The position numbers were made by a program, and so were the translations under genes. The notes beneath the pieces are model-generated. The model did no database searches, had not been told where the DNA came from, and saw only the letters and a list, made by a program, of their open reading frames with translations. Below, in pieces: positions 50,902 to 60,957 of a stretch of 64,000 nucleotides of DNA (position 1 is the stretch's first letter; every line of letters begins with the position of its first letter). The stretch comes from Saccharothrix sp. ALI-22-I (GTDB lineage: Bacteria > Actinomycetota > Actinomycetes > Mycobacteriales > Pseudonocardiaceae). Location of the stretch: contig NZ_MTQP01000058.1 in assembly GCF_001984175.1 (NCBI RefSeq), forward strand, positions 1-64,000. Reading direction: 5' to 3'.

Positions 50902-53900
50902 GTGGCTACAAGGGGGGACACCTTGTCCATCAGCACTGCCACGCGCCCGCGTGCGGTTCGTAGACGTGCGCTGAGAACCGCCGTGGCGGTCGTCCTGGCG
51001 TTCGCGACCACCTTCAGCGGTACGGCCGCTTGGGCGCAGGAGACCGACGCCCCAACCGTCACCGACACGCCCGTCGAGACCACGACCACCGCTCCCGCCG
51101 CCGAGGCGCCGACCACGACCGCGCCGCCCGAGGTCACGCAGCCGGAGAGCCCGGTCGAAACCACGGCGGGCGCCGCGCCCGAAGCCCCGACCGGGAGCCC
51201 GGCGGTGCCGGATCCGGGCCAGGACCACCAGCCGGTCGACCGACCGGACACGGCTCCGACGCCGGAGCGCGCCGCCGACAAGGACACCAGGCAGGCCGCC
51301 GAGGCGGACCTGAGGATCACCGCGGTGTTCGACCGCGCGGAGTACGCGCCGGAGTCCGACCTCCCGATCACGGTCACCGTCGACAACGTCGGTGACGACG
51401 TGGCCACGGAGATCAAGTTCGTGGTCTTCGACGGCAACGTCTGGCTGAACAGGGGCTGGGAGCAGATCTCCGGGCGCTACACCCTGGCACCCGGCGAGCG
51501 GATGGTGGTGAACCTCGTCGCACGGCAGATGGACAGCCGGGCCGACCACGCGCGGTTCAGCATCCGCGTCTTCCGGGCGGAAGGCACGATCCCCGATCCG
51601 ACACCGGCCGACAACGAGGCCATCGCACGGGCGAACGTCGTGCAGGAGCGGGGCGCGGCCTCCGGCGTCGTGTACGCCGACGCCGACGGCAACGGCCGTG
51701 TCGACGCCGGCGAGGGCGTGTCGGGCCTGGAGTTCTTCGCCGACGGCGGCTCGCCGTTCACCTCGCTGAGCGCGGTGACCGACGGCGAGGGCCGAATCTC
51801 GTTCACCGACGTGCCGACCGGCCGCTACCGGATCTACATCCGCAACACGAGGTTCGTGGTCAAGCCCGGGTTCAACGAGTTCACCGTCGAGCGCGACGCC
51901 ACCGCGAACCTGGCGATCCCGACCGCCGCCCCGATCTCCGACGTGCTCACCGCCCGGCTCGAACTCGACAAGGACACCTACGGACGCGACGACCAGGTCA
52001 ACGTGAAGATCACGCTGACCAACTCCGGCGCCGTGCCGCTGACCGGTGTGGTCGCGACCTGCAACCACTCGGGCGAGCCCCACGTGCTCGACGGCAGGGG
52101 TCCCGGCTGGGCGCCGCTCGTGTTCGACGGACCGGGCACGACCGTCGGCGCGGGCGAGACGAAGGTCCTGATCATTCCGGACGTCGTCCCGCAGCGCGCG
52201 TACGAGCGCGGCGCCCTCTACGCCGAGTGCAACTTCGGCAACAACGGCAACCACGAGGACGGCTACGTCGGCTCGTCCGACAGCGCGAAGGTCGTCGGCG
52301 CGCGCGGCGATGCCGAGGGGAAGTTGCACTACTACTCAGGTCAGGGCCCGGAAACTCCACTGGCCGGGGTCCGGCTGCTCGCGCTCGACGGGGTGGGCCT
52401 GCCGATCGCCGAGGCGCGCTCCGGTGACGACGGCACGTGGCGGTTCAGCGACCTGCCCGTGGGCAACTACGACGTCCTCGTCCTCGGCCCGTACCGGAAC
52501 CGCTACGACGGCGCGTTCGGCATCCAGGTCGACGGCAGGTACGTGTCGTCCTCCTACTTCTCCGTGGTCGACGGCCCGGTCGTGGTCGAGCCGCTGCCCA
52601 AGCCGAACGTGCGGGTCACCGCGTCGTTCGACAAGCCGTCCTACGACATCAACGAGCAGGCGAAGGTCGTCGTCAAGGTCGTCAACGTCGGCAACGTGTC
52701 GGCGTTGGCGCGGTTCGTGCCCGAGCGGGGCGAGGACAGGCTGAACTACGACCACAACCAGTGGGGCGACCTGCGCCCGTGGGGCGGCGCCCACCTCGAA
52801 CCGGGTGCGGAGCGCGACATCACCCTGGTCGGCACCATGACCTGGGTACAGGGCGGGGTGGTGCGACTGAAGGGTGTGATCGAGACCGCCGACGACGCCG
52901 ACCCGTCCGACAACGTCATCGACATCAGTGCCGCGGTGACCCACCGGACCGGGGACGCGGTGGTGGTCGTGTACGGCGACCGCGACTTGGACGGCGTGTT
53001 CGACGACGGCGAGGAGTTGCCGCGCATCCGGATCACCTTCGAGGGTGGCACGCCGCGCAAGTGGGTCGTCGGCGAGACCGGGGCCGACGGTCGGTTCCGG
53101 CTGGACGACGCCCCCGCGGGTACCTACGAGGTCTACACGTGGGACGACAACACCGGTTGGGTGGTCCGCAAACAGCCCGATCTGGTCGTGACGGCCGGTC
53201 AGGAGACCACCGTCGTCTACCGCATGGTGCGTCCGCTGTCGGACAAGCTGCACGCGTCCGGGGCGTTCGACCGCGAAACCTACGGCCTCGACGACCAGGT
53301 GCGGCTCACGATCACCCTGTCGAACTCCGGCGACGCCCCGATCCTGGCCAAGGCGTTCTGCGGCAGCGCCGAACTGCCGGCGCTCTACAGCGGGCCCGCT
53401 TGGGGGCCGCTCGCCCAGGACGGCGCCGGCGTCGAGATCGCGCCGGGCGAGACGCGCACGTTCACCATCCAGGAGACCGTGCCCCAATGGGCCGACGACT
53501 ACGGCATATTCGGCGTCTGGTGCGACTTCGGCCCGGACTACGCCAACGGACTGCCGTCGATCTCGGACCTGGCCCGCGTGCCGGGAGCGGTGTGGACGGT
53601 GTCCGGTCGCGCGCTCAACGGCACCGGCCCCAACCCGGCGGGCATCCCCGGCGTGAAGCTGGTCCTGCTCGACTTCCGCACCGGGCAGCCGGTGGCGCGG
53701 ACGGTGACCGGCGCCGACGGCGGTTTCACGTTCACCGACCTGCCGGTCGGCTACTACACGCCGGTCCTGGTCGGGCCGTGGAAGTTCAACACGAACTGGG
53801 GCCCGTACGCGTACTTCAAGGTGATCCGAGGGCGTGAGGGGCCGGTGAACATGCACTTCGACCCCGGTCCCGAGGTCACCGACCCGGATGTCGCCGCGCC

Positions 53901-54111
53901 GACGAGCCCCGGTCAGCCCGCTCCCGGTCCGGCTGACTCCGGCCGGCCCGGTCCCGACCAACCCGGTCCCGGTCCGTCCGGTGGCGGAACGGCCGCCGGC
54001 GGCGATCTCGCTGACACTGGCACGAGCGTGATCGGTCTCGGACTGCTGGGCCTGCTCGCCGTGGCGCTCGGCGTCGGCGCCCGGGTGGTCGGACGCCGAC
54101 GCACCGCGTGA
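50902..54111 (+). CDS. Large SdrD-like sortase-anchored surface protein
   Basis: 1069 residues. A signal peptide (VAVVLAFATTFSGTAAWA, to about residue 46) is followed by a Thr/Pro/Glu-rich stalk to 130. Then comes an alternation of CARDB-like beta domains (AEYAPESDLPITVTVDN, KDTYGRDDQVNVKITLTNSG, RETYGLDDQVRLTITLSNSG) and SdrD B-like/Cna-B domains (VVYADADGNGRVDAGE, VYGDRDLDGVFDDGE). A Pro/Gly tail leads to LADTG, a membrane helix and RRRT. The DADGNGRVDAGE and DRDLDGVFDDGE loops look like calcium sites. It is probably an adhesin-like or structural wall protein. The start may be GTG 50902 or TTG 50923; the latter has AAGGGGGG 6 nt upstream. Confidence 0.88.
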   Translation: MATRGDTLSISTATRPRAVRRRALRTAVAVVLAFATTFSGTAAWAQETDAPTVTDTPVETTTTAPAAEAPTTTAPPEVTQPESPVETTAGAAPEAPTGSPAVPDPGQDHQPVDRPDTAPTPERAADKDTRQAAEADLRITAVFDRAEYAPESDLPITVTVDNVGDDVATEIKFVVFDGNVWLNRGWEQISGRYTLAPGERMVVNLVARQMDSRADHARFSIRVFRAEGTIPDPTPADNEAIARANVVQERGAASGVVYADADGNGRVDAGEGVSGLEFFADGGSPFTSLSAVTDGEGRISFTDVPTGRYRIYIRNTRFVVKPGFNEFTVERDATANLAIPTAAPISDVLTARLELDKDTYGRDDQVNVKITLTNSGAVPLTGVVATCNHSGEPHVLDGRGPGWAPLVFDGPGTTVGAGETKVLIIPDVVPQRAYERGALYAECNFGNNGNHEDGYVGSSDSAKVVGARGDAEGKLHYYSGQGPETPLAGVRLLALDGVGLPIAEARSGDDGTWRFSDLPVGNYDVLVLGPYRNRYDGAFGIQVDGRYVSSSYFSVVDGPVVVEPLPKPNVRVTASFDKPSYDINEQAKVVVKVVNVGNVSALARFVPERGEDRLNYDHNQWGDLRPWGGAHLEPGAERDITLVGTMTWVQGGVVRLKGVIETADDADPSDNVIDISAAVTHRTGDAVVVVYGDRDLDGVFDDGEELPRIRITFEGGTPRKWVVGETGADGRFRLDDAPAGTYEVYTWDDNTGWVVRKQPDLVVTAGQETTVVYRMVRPLSDKLHASGAFDRETYGLDDQVRLTITLSNSGDAPILAKAFCGSAELPALYSGPAWGPLAQDGAGVEIAPGETRTFTIQETVPQWADDYGIFGVWCDFGPDYANGLPSISDLARVPGAVWTVSGRALNGTGPNPAGIPGVKLVLLDFRTGQPVARTVTGADGGFTFTDLPVGYYTPVLVGPWKFNTNWGPYAYFKVIRGREGPVNMHFDPGPEVTDPDVAAPTSPGQPAPGPADSGRPGPDQPGPGPSGGGTAAGGDLADTGTSVIGLGLLGLLAVALGVGARVVGRRRTA

Positions 54112-54126
54112 CATCGGCTGACACCA

Positions 54127-54158
54127 GGTGGCCTGGGGTCTGCTGACCCCGGGCCACC
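54127..54158. terminator. Hairpin terminator, 14-bp stem
   Basis: 54127-54140 pairs with 54145-54158 (one G-U pair, 4-nt loop), 16 bp past the surface-protein stop, followed by GCCTTTCG. Confidence 0.8.
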
Positions 54159-54535
54159 GCCTTTCGCACCGCCACAGTCCCTGTGGGTGTCAAAGTCAGC
54201 ACTGCAGCGCCGACGTGCGTGTTCGGCCGTCGTAGTTTCGCGCCTTCTGATCACGTCGTGTCGACACAGTTGTCGCGGACCCATGTTGCTGCTGGTCACT
54301 TGATTTCATGTCAAGTAGTCGGTCCGTTGACAGGCGTGGGCCTTCGTCGAACGTCTCGCTTCTGGTGCCCGTGAATGCGTCTGTGCACGTAGTGGGTGCC
54401 GTCGGTGCGGAGAATTGCGAGCAGTTGCCGTGCGCCCCTGGGTCCTCCGAGTACCGGTAGCCCGGCTCACCCCGGCGCGTCGGGGTGCCGTCGCGACGTG
54501 CTCCTCCGTGATCGTCGGGGTCTCGCTGTGCACGC
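54159..54535. other. Intergenic stretch, nothing recognised
   Basis: Local GC content drops in places (54190-54310). No open frame with family resemblance and no clear RNA structure were seen. Confidence 0.4.
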
Positions 54536-56545
54536 TCACCCCTTCACGGCCCCCGCGGTGAGGCCCTCGGTCAGGAACCGCTGCCCGAACCCGTACATGA
54601 CAGCGACCGGGATGCTGATCAGCAGCGAGGCCGCGGCCAGCTGTCCCTGCGGCACGACGTCACCGAAGATCATCGACTGCATGCCGACGGGCAGCGTCTT
54701 GTAGTCGTCCTTGGTGATGAACACGAAGGCGAACAGGAACTCGTTCCACGCGTTGGTGAGCGTGAACAGCGCGACCGCGAGCAGGCCCGGCTTGGCCAGC
54801 GGCAGCACGATCCGGATGAACGCCCCGAACCGCGTGCAGCCATCGACCAGCGCAGCCTCCTCGAGGTCGGCCGGGATCGACTTGAAGTAGCCAACGAGCA
54901 GCCACGTCGCGAACGGCAGGGTGAACGTGGGGTAGGCGAGCACGAGCGACCACAACGAGTCGTTGAGCCCGATCCCGCTCATCATCTGATACAGCGGGAT
55001 GAACAGCAGCGCGCCCGGCATCACGTAGGTGAGCAGGATCGTCACCGTGAAGCTCTCCGAACCCCGGAACTTCAGCCGCGCCAGCGCGTAGCCGGCCAGC
55101 GCCGCGCAGATCAGGGCGATCACGGTGGACGCCACCGACACCAGGATCGTGTTGACGTACCAGGTGCCGAACGCCCTGCCCGTGAACAGGTTGGTGAACT
55201 GCTCGGTGCTCCACGGGGTCGGCCAGAGGTCGTCGGTGCGCGCGACGATCTGGTCGTCGGACTTGAAGGCCGTGACCGTCATCCAGTAGAGCGGGGCGAG
55301 CACGAAGCCCAGCAGGCCCACGAGCGCGATCCCCGTGCCGGCGCCGCCGACCAGGCGTGCGGCCAGCCGGTTGCCCCGCTGGGCGAGCGCGGAGACGACC
55401 CGTCCGACGGCGGCCGCGAGCACCACGAACACGCCCAGCACGAGCGCGGCCTTCCACACGATCTGCGGCGACGCCCAGGCCAGCACGAGCACCGAGACCA
55501 CGACGATCACCCACGGCAGCGCCCGGCGCTGAGCGGGAGTCAGCCGCCTGCGCCCCATGTCGCCTGCGCCTGGCAGGTCGCTGCGTCGCATCATCCGCAC
55601 GAGGATCACCACGAGGATGCCGATGATCGGCAGCATCACCAGCGTGACCGCGGCGCCTGCGCCCAGCTGCAGCTGCTGGATGGCCTTCGAGTAGGCCACC
55701 ATCACGTACGGGGCGGTGGCGTCCCCCGGTCCGCCCTGGGTCATCAGCCAGATCAGGTCGAAGTTGTTGAACGTCCAGATCGACGACAGCAACACTGTCA
55801 CGATCATGATGTTGCGCAGCCCCGGCAGCGTGATGTGCACGAAGCGCTGCCACGGCGAGGCGCCGTCCACCATCGCCGCCTCGTAGAGACCGCTGTCGAT
55901 GGCCTTGAGCCCGGCGAGGAACGTCACCGTGAAGAAGGGGATGCCCTTCCAGACGTTGACCAGGATGACCGCCGGCATCGCGAGCGCGGGATCGGACAGC
56001 CACTCCGCAGGCCACCTGTCGACGAGCCCGATCGCGGCGAGGGCGGGCCCGATCCCGGAGTCGGTGAGCAGGACGTTGATGCTGCCGAAGATCGGGTCGA
56101 ACAAAGACCGCCAGGTGAAGGCCGTGACGACCGTCGGCACCACCCACGGCAGCAGGATCACCCCGGCGATGATCGCCCGGCCGCGGCGCATGTGGTGCAG
56201 CATCAACGCCGCGATGAGACCGAGGGTCACTTTGAAGATCTCGGCGTACGCGGTGAAGACGAACGAGTTGAGCACGCCCTTGTGGAACACGGCGTCGTCG
56301 AGGAGGGCGGTGTAGTTGTCCAGCCCGACGAAGACCGTCTCCGCGCCGTGGCGCTCCGTGGCGCTGGTGAAGATCGAGCTGACGATCGGGAACAGGATCA
56401 GCCCCGCGACCAGCAGCAGCGTCGGCCCGATGAACACCGCGGCGAGGCGCCAGTCGCGCCCGAGCAACCGCTGCGATGCGGTGAGCGAGGACGACGCGCT
56501 CGGCGCCGGACGGGCCGGCGCCGGCCGCGGACGCAGGACGGTCAC
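54536..56545 (-). CDS. Fused MalF-MalG-type sugar ABC permease
   Basis: The 669-residue product carries both permeases of a carbohydrate importer in one chain. The first half (to about 320) has an EAA loop in YEAAMVDGASPWQRFVHITLP. The second half (from about 390) has EEAALVDGCTRFGAFIRIVLP. Between them are two or three extra hydrophobic helices (ALPWVIVVVSVLVLAWASP, LVLGVFVVLAAAVG) that bring both halves to the correct side. Normally MalF and MalG are separate. No ATPase gene is nearby, so a shared MsiK-type ATPase encoded elsewhere is likely. The start GTG overlaps the lipoprotein stop (GTGA). Confidence 0.9.
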   Translation of the reverse strand: MTVLRPRPAPARPAPSASSSLTASQRLLGRDWRLAAVFIGPTLLLVAGLILFPIVSSIFTSATERHGAETVFVGLDNYTALLDDAVFHKGVLNSFVFTAYAEIFKVTLGLIAALMLHHMRRGRAIIAGVILLPWVVPTVVTAFTWRSLFDPIFGSINVLLTDSGIGPALAAIGLVDRWPAEWLSDPALAMPAVILVNVWKGIPFFTVTFLAGLKAIDSGLYEAAMVDGASPWQRFVHITLPGLRNIMIVTVLLSSIWTFNNFDLIWLMTQGGPGDATAPYVMVAYSKAIQQLQLGAGAAVTLVMLPIIGILVVILVRMMRRSDLPGAGDMGRRRLTPAQRRALPWVIVVVSVLVLAWASPQIVWKAALVLGVFVVLAAAVGRVVSALAQRGNRLAARLVGGAGTGIALVGLLGFVLAPLYWMTVTAFKSDDQIVARTDDLWPTPWSTEQFTNLFTGRAFGTWYVNTILVSVASTVIALICAALAGYALARLKFRGSESFTVTILLTYVMPGALLFIPLYQMMSGIGLNDSLWSLVLAYPTFTLPFATWLLVGYFKSIPADLEEAALVDGCTRFGAFIRIVLPLAKPGLLAVALFTLTNAWNEFLFAFVFITKDDYKTLPVGMQSMIFGDVVPQGQLAAASLLISIPVAVMYGFGQRFLTEGLTAGAVKG

Positions 56546-57966
56546 TGCTTGTAGCCCTGCTGCTCGAAGACCTGGACGATCCGGGCGTGGGTCGAGGCAA
56601 CGGCGTCGGCCGGCCGGGTGCCCTGGATGACCGACTGCATCATGTCGGTCAGCAGATAGGCGGCGGTGGCGGCTTGATCGCCGGGGCTCGGGGCCTGGGG
56701 GAAGGTGTAGCCGGTCGTGGTGGTCATCGGGAGCGGCGTGCGGGTCTGCTCCCGCAGCGCGGGGAAGGCCGGGTCACCGCTGGTGTAGTACGGGTCGGAG
56801 TCCCACACCTTGTCCCACGCGGGGTTGACCAGGCACGGTGCTCCCTTCGCGACACCGAGCAGTGCGCTCCCGCCGACCAGGAACTTCGCCACCAGCTTGG
56901 CGAGGTCGGGGTTCTTCGCCCCCTTGAACACGACGAACGAGTTGGACTCGCCGTACGCGAGTGGCCGGTCGATCGCCGGTCCGGTGGCGCCGTTGAACAC
57001 GTGCGTGTTGGCGTAGACCGGGTTGTTCTTGGTCTTCGAGTCGGCGTAGACGCTGAACTGGTTGAGCGTGAGCCCCAGGATCTGGGCCAGCCAGTTCTCG
57101 TTGTTGCTCGAGTCGGTCCAGCTTCCGATCCCGGGTGGCAGCATCGGCGCGTACTTCGGGTTCGTGTAGATGTCGCCGATGAACGTGACGGCGGCGACGG
57201 TCTCCGGCGAGTTGAACACCACCTTCGTGCCGGTGTTGTCCGCGATCGCCCCGCCGTAGCAGTTGATGACGTTGGCGATGAAGCCGTTGGCGTCGCCGGA
57301 GCGGTTCACCGTGAGACCCCAGCCGAAGCGCCGCTTCGCCGGGTCGGAGACCTCCAACGCGTTGTCGCGCAACTCCTCCCACGTGTAGTGGGGCTTGAGC
57401 GGGAGACCCTTCTCCTCGTACCAGTCCTTGCGCAGGTACATCCCGGCCGCGATGAAGTGGTATGGGATCGCGTACCAGCGCCCGTCGAACACGCAGTAGT
57501 TGGCCGCCTCCGTCGCGGGCTCCCCGTAGAGCGCGCGCAACTCCTCGACCACGTCGGTGACGTCGGTGAGGGCGCCGAGGTTGTGGAGCTGGCCGACGAA
57601 CCGCCGGTCGCTCATGAAGGCCAGATCGCGGCTGGTGCCCGCCTTCACCTCGGCGTCCATCTTCGCGACCATGTCGCCGGCGTCGCCGGAGACCAGGTCG
57701 TTGCTGACCGTGGTGCCGGTGGCCTGCGCGAACGCCTGCAGCGACCTGTCCAGCGCCTGGTTGGCGGCCTCCGAGTACAGCTTCTGCGAGAGCATCCCCA
57801 CCGACCCGCCGCGGAGCGCGGCCGCCTGGTCGAGCAGCGCCTGGGGCACTTGGACGTCGACCTGCGGCACAGCGGGGCCGCCGCCCCCGCACCCAGCGAG
57901 ACCGAGCACGCCCAGCGCGCTCATCCCGAGGAACGTGCGCCTCGATAAGTCCTTCTTCTCTTCCAT
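56542..57966 (-). CDS. Sugar-type ABC substrate-binding lipoprotein
   Basis: The 474-residue family-1 binding protein has a twin-arginine-like lipoprotein signal (SRRTFLGMSALGVLGLAGC, Cys near residue 26). Central segments are GDMVAKMDAEVKAGTSRDLAFM, RWYAIPYHFIAAGMYLRKDW and YGESNSFVVFKGAKNP, as in carbohydrate-binding proteins. ATG 57966 follows AGGAG by 6 nt. The substrate is unknown; the neighbouring enolase-superfamily dehydratase suggests an acid sugar. It is co-transcribed with the fused permease. Confidence 0.92.
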   Translation of the reverse strand: MEEKKDLSRRTFLGMSALGVLGLAGCGGGGPAVPQVDVQVPQALLDQAAALRGGSVGMLSQKLYSEAANQALDRSLQAFAQATGTTVSNDLVSGDAGDMVAKMDAEVKAGTSRDLAFMSDRRFVGQLHNLGALTDVTDVVEELRALYGEPATEAANYCVFDGRWYAIPYHFIAAGMYLRKDWYEEKGLPLKPHYTWEELRDNALEVSDPAKRRFGWGLTVNRSGDANGFIANVINCYGGAIADNTGTKVVFNSPETVAAVTFIGDIYTNPKYAPMLPPGIGSWTDSSNNENWLAQILGLTLNQFSVYADSKTKNNPVYANTHVFNGATGPAIDRPLAYGESNSFVVFKGAKNPDLAKLVAKFLVGGSALLGVAKGAPCLVNPAWDKVWDSDPYYTSGDPAFPALREQTRTPLPMTTTTGYTFPQAPSPGDQAATAAYLLTDMMQSVIQGTRPADAVASTHARIVQVFEQQGYKQ

Positions 57967-58062
57967 GATCACTCCTCTCGCGTCCGATCGAGCGGACGCT
58001 TACCGACGGGGCGACGTTGCAACCGGCGGGACAGCGAGGCGAGCGCCGCGCTGCCGGGTCGT

Positions 58063-58936
58063 TCATGCGGCGAAGGACGCCGAACTGCTGATGCGTTGTC
58101 CTGGCAGCCCGTCGAACAGCCCGGTCGAGCCACGGGGCCGCCACAGCGGTACCGGGCCCGCGCCGGGCACGGGGTCGAGCGCCAGTACGGCCGCCCGTTC
58201 CGCGGAGTCGAGAGCCCGCTGGACGACCATCGCGTTGGCCGCACTCCGAACTGCACGGCATCGGCGAAGTCGACGAGCTCCGCGCGGTAGCCGTTGTCGA
58301 TACCGCGGAAGACTGTCGTGGGTGGTGGCGTCGGAGCCGCTGCGCGTCACGCGGCGCTCCGACTCGGATGTCGTTGGGTTCGGGCGGCACCGGGATCTCG
58401 GGGTAGGACGCGGTGTAGTTGCCGATGGCGCCTCCGGTGAAGACGAGGTCGAGCGCGAGGTCCGACGGTGCGTCCATCGTGCTGTTGGCCGCCTGCACGG
58501 CACCGTGCACCCGCGCGATGTCGCCGCAGAAGAAGTTCTCGCCCACCACGAAGGTGCGGTCCGGATGCCCGGCCGCCAGTGCGAGGAAGGCCGCGGCCTG
58601 CTCCGCGTCGACGCCGGTCGGCTTCTCGCAGAGCACGTCCTTGCCGGCCGTGAGCGCGTCGCGCGCCACCTCGTACAAGTGCGGGATCGGCACCGAGATC
58701 AGCACGGCGTCCACGTCGTCGCGGGCCGGCAACACAGCCCGGTCGGCGGCGGCCCGGGCTGGACCGGCCCCGCTGTAGTCGGCGAACCGCCTGCTCTGCT
58801 CGGCGGACCGGTCGCTGAACGCGGTGACCACGTACCGATCGGCGAGCCTGCGCAACGCCGGCCAGTGCAGCTTCTCGACCGCGAGTCCGGTGCCGATCAG
58901 CCCCAGCCGGATCGGCGGAATCGCAGGTGCTGCCAT
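58063..58936 (-). pseudogene. Broken Gfo/Idh/MocA dehydrogenase
   Basis: The N-terminal Rossmann domain is intact for about 190 residues (IRLGLIGTGLAVEKLHWPAL; DVLCEKPTG), ending GAIGNYTASYPEIP. The rest is in two other frames: VFRGIDNGYRAELVDFADAV and then ANAMVVQRALDSAERAAVLA with RGSTGLFDGLPG. At least two frameshifts and some missing sequence separate the parts, and the total falls short of the usual 330-370 residues. An active enzyme would oxidise a sugar or cyclitol with NAD(P). Sequencing error could explain the shifts but not the missing stretch. Confidence 0.75.
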
Positions 58937-58983
58937 GCCTCTTCCGTCCTCGTCATCGGTCCGGATCTCGGTCGTGCAGTGCG

Positions 58984-59727
58984 CTAGCGCCGCCGGGCGG
59001 CCCGCTTGGTCTGCTGCTCCTTCTCCGCGAGGAGCGTGGAGTTTTTGCTCAGGTGCCTGCGCATCGCCGCGCGGGCACCTGCCGGGTCGCGCGCCACGAG
59101 CGCCTCGTAGATCTCCGTGTGGTCGGCGGTGGCGCTGCGCAGCGCGGCCGGCGCCTCGTTGGTGATGCGTCGGCTGGCCGTGCCGAGCCAGCGGGCGGAG
59201 TACATGATCCGGTCGAGGATGCGGTTGTCGGCCGCCCGGCAGATCTCCATGTGGAATTCGTGGTCGACCTCGAGGTAGGCGTCGGGGTCCGCCTCAAGCG
59301 CCGACATGCGGTCGATCTCGTCCCTGAGCCGGTCCAGCGTCTCGTCGGTGATGCTGGCCGCGGCGATCGCGGCAAGTTCGGGCTCGAGCAGCACGCGCAG
59401 CTGGTGCAGCTCCTGTAGCAGCTCGCCGACGATCTCCGTGGGCAGCCACTCGACCAGCAACGGGCTCAGGTAGTCCCACTCCGCGCGGGGGCGCACGACG
59501 ACGCGGCGGCCCTGCGCGACATCGACGATGTCGAGCGAGGCGAGGATCTTGAGCGTCTCCCGCGCCACCACGCGGGACACCCCGAACTCCCGGGAGATGT
59601 CGAGCTCCGACGGGGCCCGACCGTCCTCGATGTCGCCGCTGACGATGCGCCGGGTCAGGTGTGCCGCCACCTGCACCGGGAGAGTCCGGACCTTGACAGC
59701 ATCCGGAGACTCTTGTCCCCTTTGCAT
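58984..59727 (-). CDS. GntR/FadR-family regulator
   Basis: The 247-residue product has an N-terminal winged helix with SELDISREFGVSRVVARETLKIL (about residues 40-62) and a FadR-type C-terminal helical domain. Its ligand/metal residues lie in DHEFHMEICRAADN and ATADHTEIYEAL (Asp, two or three His). This subfamily (FCD) commonly senses sugar acids and metal-bound organic acids. It is divergent from the dehydratase gene at 59800 and precedes the broken dehydrogenase and transporter genes, so it probably controls the whole set. Confidence 0.9.
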   Translation of the reverse strand: MQRGQESPDAVKVRTLPVQVAAHLTRRIVSGDIEDGRAPSELDISREFGVSRVVARETLKILASLDIVDVAQGRRVVVRPRAEWDYLSPLLVEWLPTEIVGELLQELHQLRVLLEPELAAIAAASITDETLDRLRDEIDRMSALEADPDAYLEVDHEFHMEICRAADNRILDRIMYSARWLGTASRRITNEAPAALRSATADHTEIYEALVARDPAGARAAMRRHLSKNSTLLAEKEQQTKRAARRR

Positions 59728-59748
59728 GTCATCAGCTTATAGGACAAG
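59712..59748. promoter_or_regulatory. Candidate GntR operator, inverted CTTGTCC / GGACAAG
   Basis: CTTGTCC (59712-59718) is repeated inverted at 59742-59748, overlapping the start codon region of the regulator gene and lying upstream of the dehydratase. FadR-type operators are short palindromes of this kind. Evidence is position and symmetry only. Confidence 0.35.
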
Positions 59749-59799
59749 TTGGACACCGCGACAGTCCGTTCACATGCACGACCCGGCGGCGGGAGAGCA

Positions 59800-60957
59800 A
59801 TGCGGATCGTGAACGTCACGACGGCAGTGGTGGCCTACCACGGTCAGGCCACGCTGGTGCGGATCGACACCGACGAGGGCCTCAGCGGGTTCGGCGAGGC
59901 CAATCCCGATGCCGGCGCAGGCGCCGTCGTCGGAATGATCAACTTCCTGACGCCCCTCCTGATCGGCGAGGACCCGCGCAACGTCGAGCGGTGCTGGGAG
60001 AAGCTGCGCCGCAGCAAGGTCTTCGCGGGCCCCCAGGGCGGGGTGTTCGTGATCGCCCTGTCCGGGATCGAGCTCGCGCTGTGGGACCTCGCAGGCAAGG
60101 CCGCGGGCCAGCCGGTCCACCGGCTGCTCGGTGGGAAGTTCCGCGATCGGATCCGCCTCTACGCCGACTGCGGCGATGGCGACGACCCAGCGGGCTCGAT
60201 CGCCGGGTGCGTCGACCGAGCCCAACGGATGGTCGCCGAAGGCTTCACCGCCATCAAGTTCGACATCGACGACCTGCACCACCCTGCCAAGTTCGACGCC
60301 TTCAACCACACGATCAACGCCGCCGAGCTGCGAGCGATGGTCGAGCGCGTAGCAGCCGTCCGGGAGGCGATCGGACCAGACGTCGATCTGGCCATCGACC
60401 TACACGCCCGCTACGACGTGCCGAGCGCATGCCGAATCTCGTGGGAGCTCGAGCCGTTCCACCTGATGTGGCTCGAGGAGCCGCTGCCGGCGGAGAACAT
60501 CGACGCGCTGGTGCGGGTGCGCGCACAGACCCGCACGCCGATCTGCGCAGGCGAGAACCTCTACCTGCGGTGGGGATTCCGCGAGCTGCTCGAACGCGGC
60601 GCCGTGGACGTCATCGAGCCGGACGTGCCGAAGTGCGGTGGCCTCGCCGAGGCCAAGAAGATCGCCAACCTCGCGGAGCTCCACTACATTCCCTTCGCAC
60701 CGCACCTGGTGTCGACGCCGCTAGGCACGATGGCCACGTCGCACCAGTGCGGAGCGATCCCCAACTTCCTCGTCCAGGAATGGCACGCCCTCGAGGAGCG
60801 CGCGGTGTGGGACAGCTACGTCCACGCCCCCGACGGGAGTGGCTCGATCGTCAAGGACGGCTACATCACGCTTCCCGACACTCCCGGCATCGGCGTGGAG
60901 CTCGACATGGACGGCGTCCGGGCACACGCCGTCGCGGGCTATGGAGTGTTCGAGTAG
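59800..60957 (+). CDS. Enolase-superfamily sugar-acid dehydratase (mandelate racemase group)
   Basis: The 385-residue product has the N-terminal capping domain and the C-terminal barrel of galactonate/mannonate-type dehydratases. Metal ligands are Asp in DLAIDLHARYD, Glu in LEEPLPAEN and Glu in CAGENLY. The late base His is in FAPHLVSTPLG. The second strand reads FTAIKFDID, with a single Lys where mandelate racemase has KxK. Likely reaction: water removal from an aldonic acid. The exact sugar acid cannot be called. ATG 59800 follows GGGAG. It completes the catabolic set with the importer and regulator. Confidence 0.88.
   Translation: MRIVNVTTAVVAYHGQATLVRIDTDEGLSGFGEANPDAGAGAVVGMINFLTPLLIGEDPRNVERCWEKLRRSKVFAGPQGGVFVIALSGIELALWDLAGKAAGQPVHRLLGGKFRDRIRLYADCGDGDDPAGSIAGCVDRAQRMVAEGFTAIKFDIDDLHHPAKFDAFNHTINAAELRAMVERVAAVREAIGPDVDLAIDLHARYDVPSACRISWELEPFHLMWLEEPLPAENIDALVRVRAQTRTPICAGENLYLRWGFRELLERGAVDVIEPDVPKCGGLAEAKKIANLAELHYIPFAPHLVSTPLGTMATSHQCGAIPNFLVQEWHALEERAVWDSYVHAPDGSGSIVKDGYITLPDTPGIGVELDMDGVRAHAVAGYGVFE

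Noticed and set aside
58063-58936. Gfo/Idh-type gene considered as the missing thiazolinyl-imine reductase (YbtU is of this fold)
   Set aside because: It is broken, 10 kb outside the metallophore cluster, lacks a Zur box, and sits with a sugar transporter and dehydratase.
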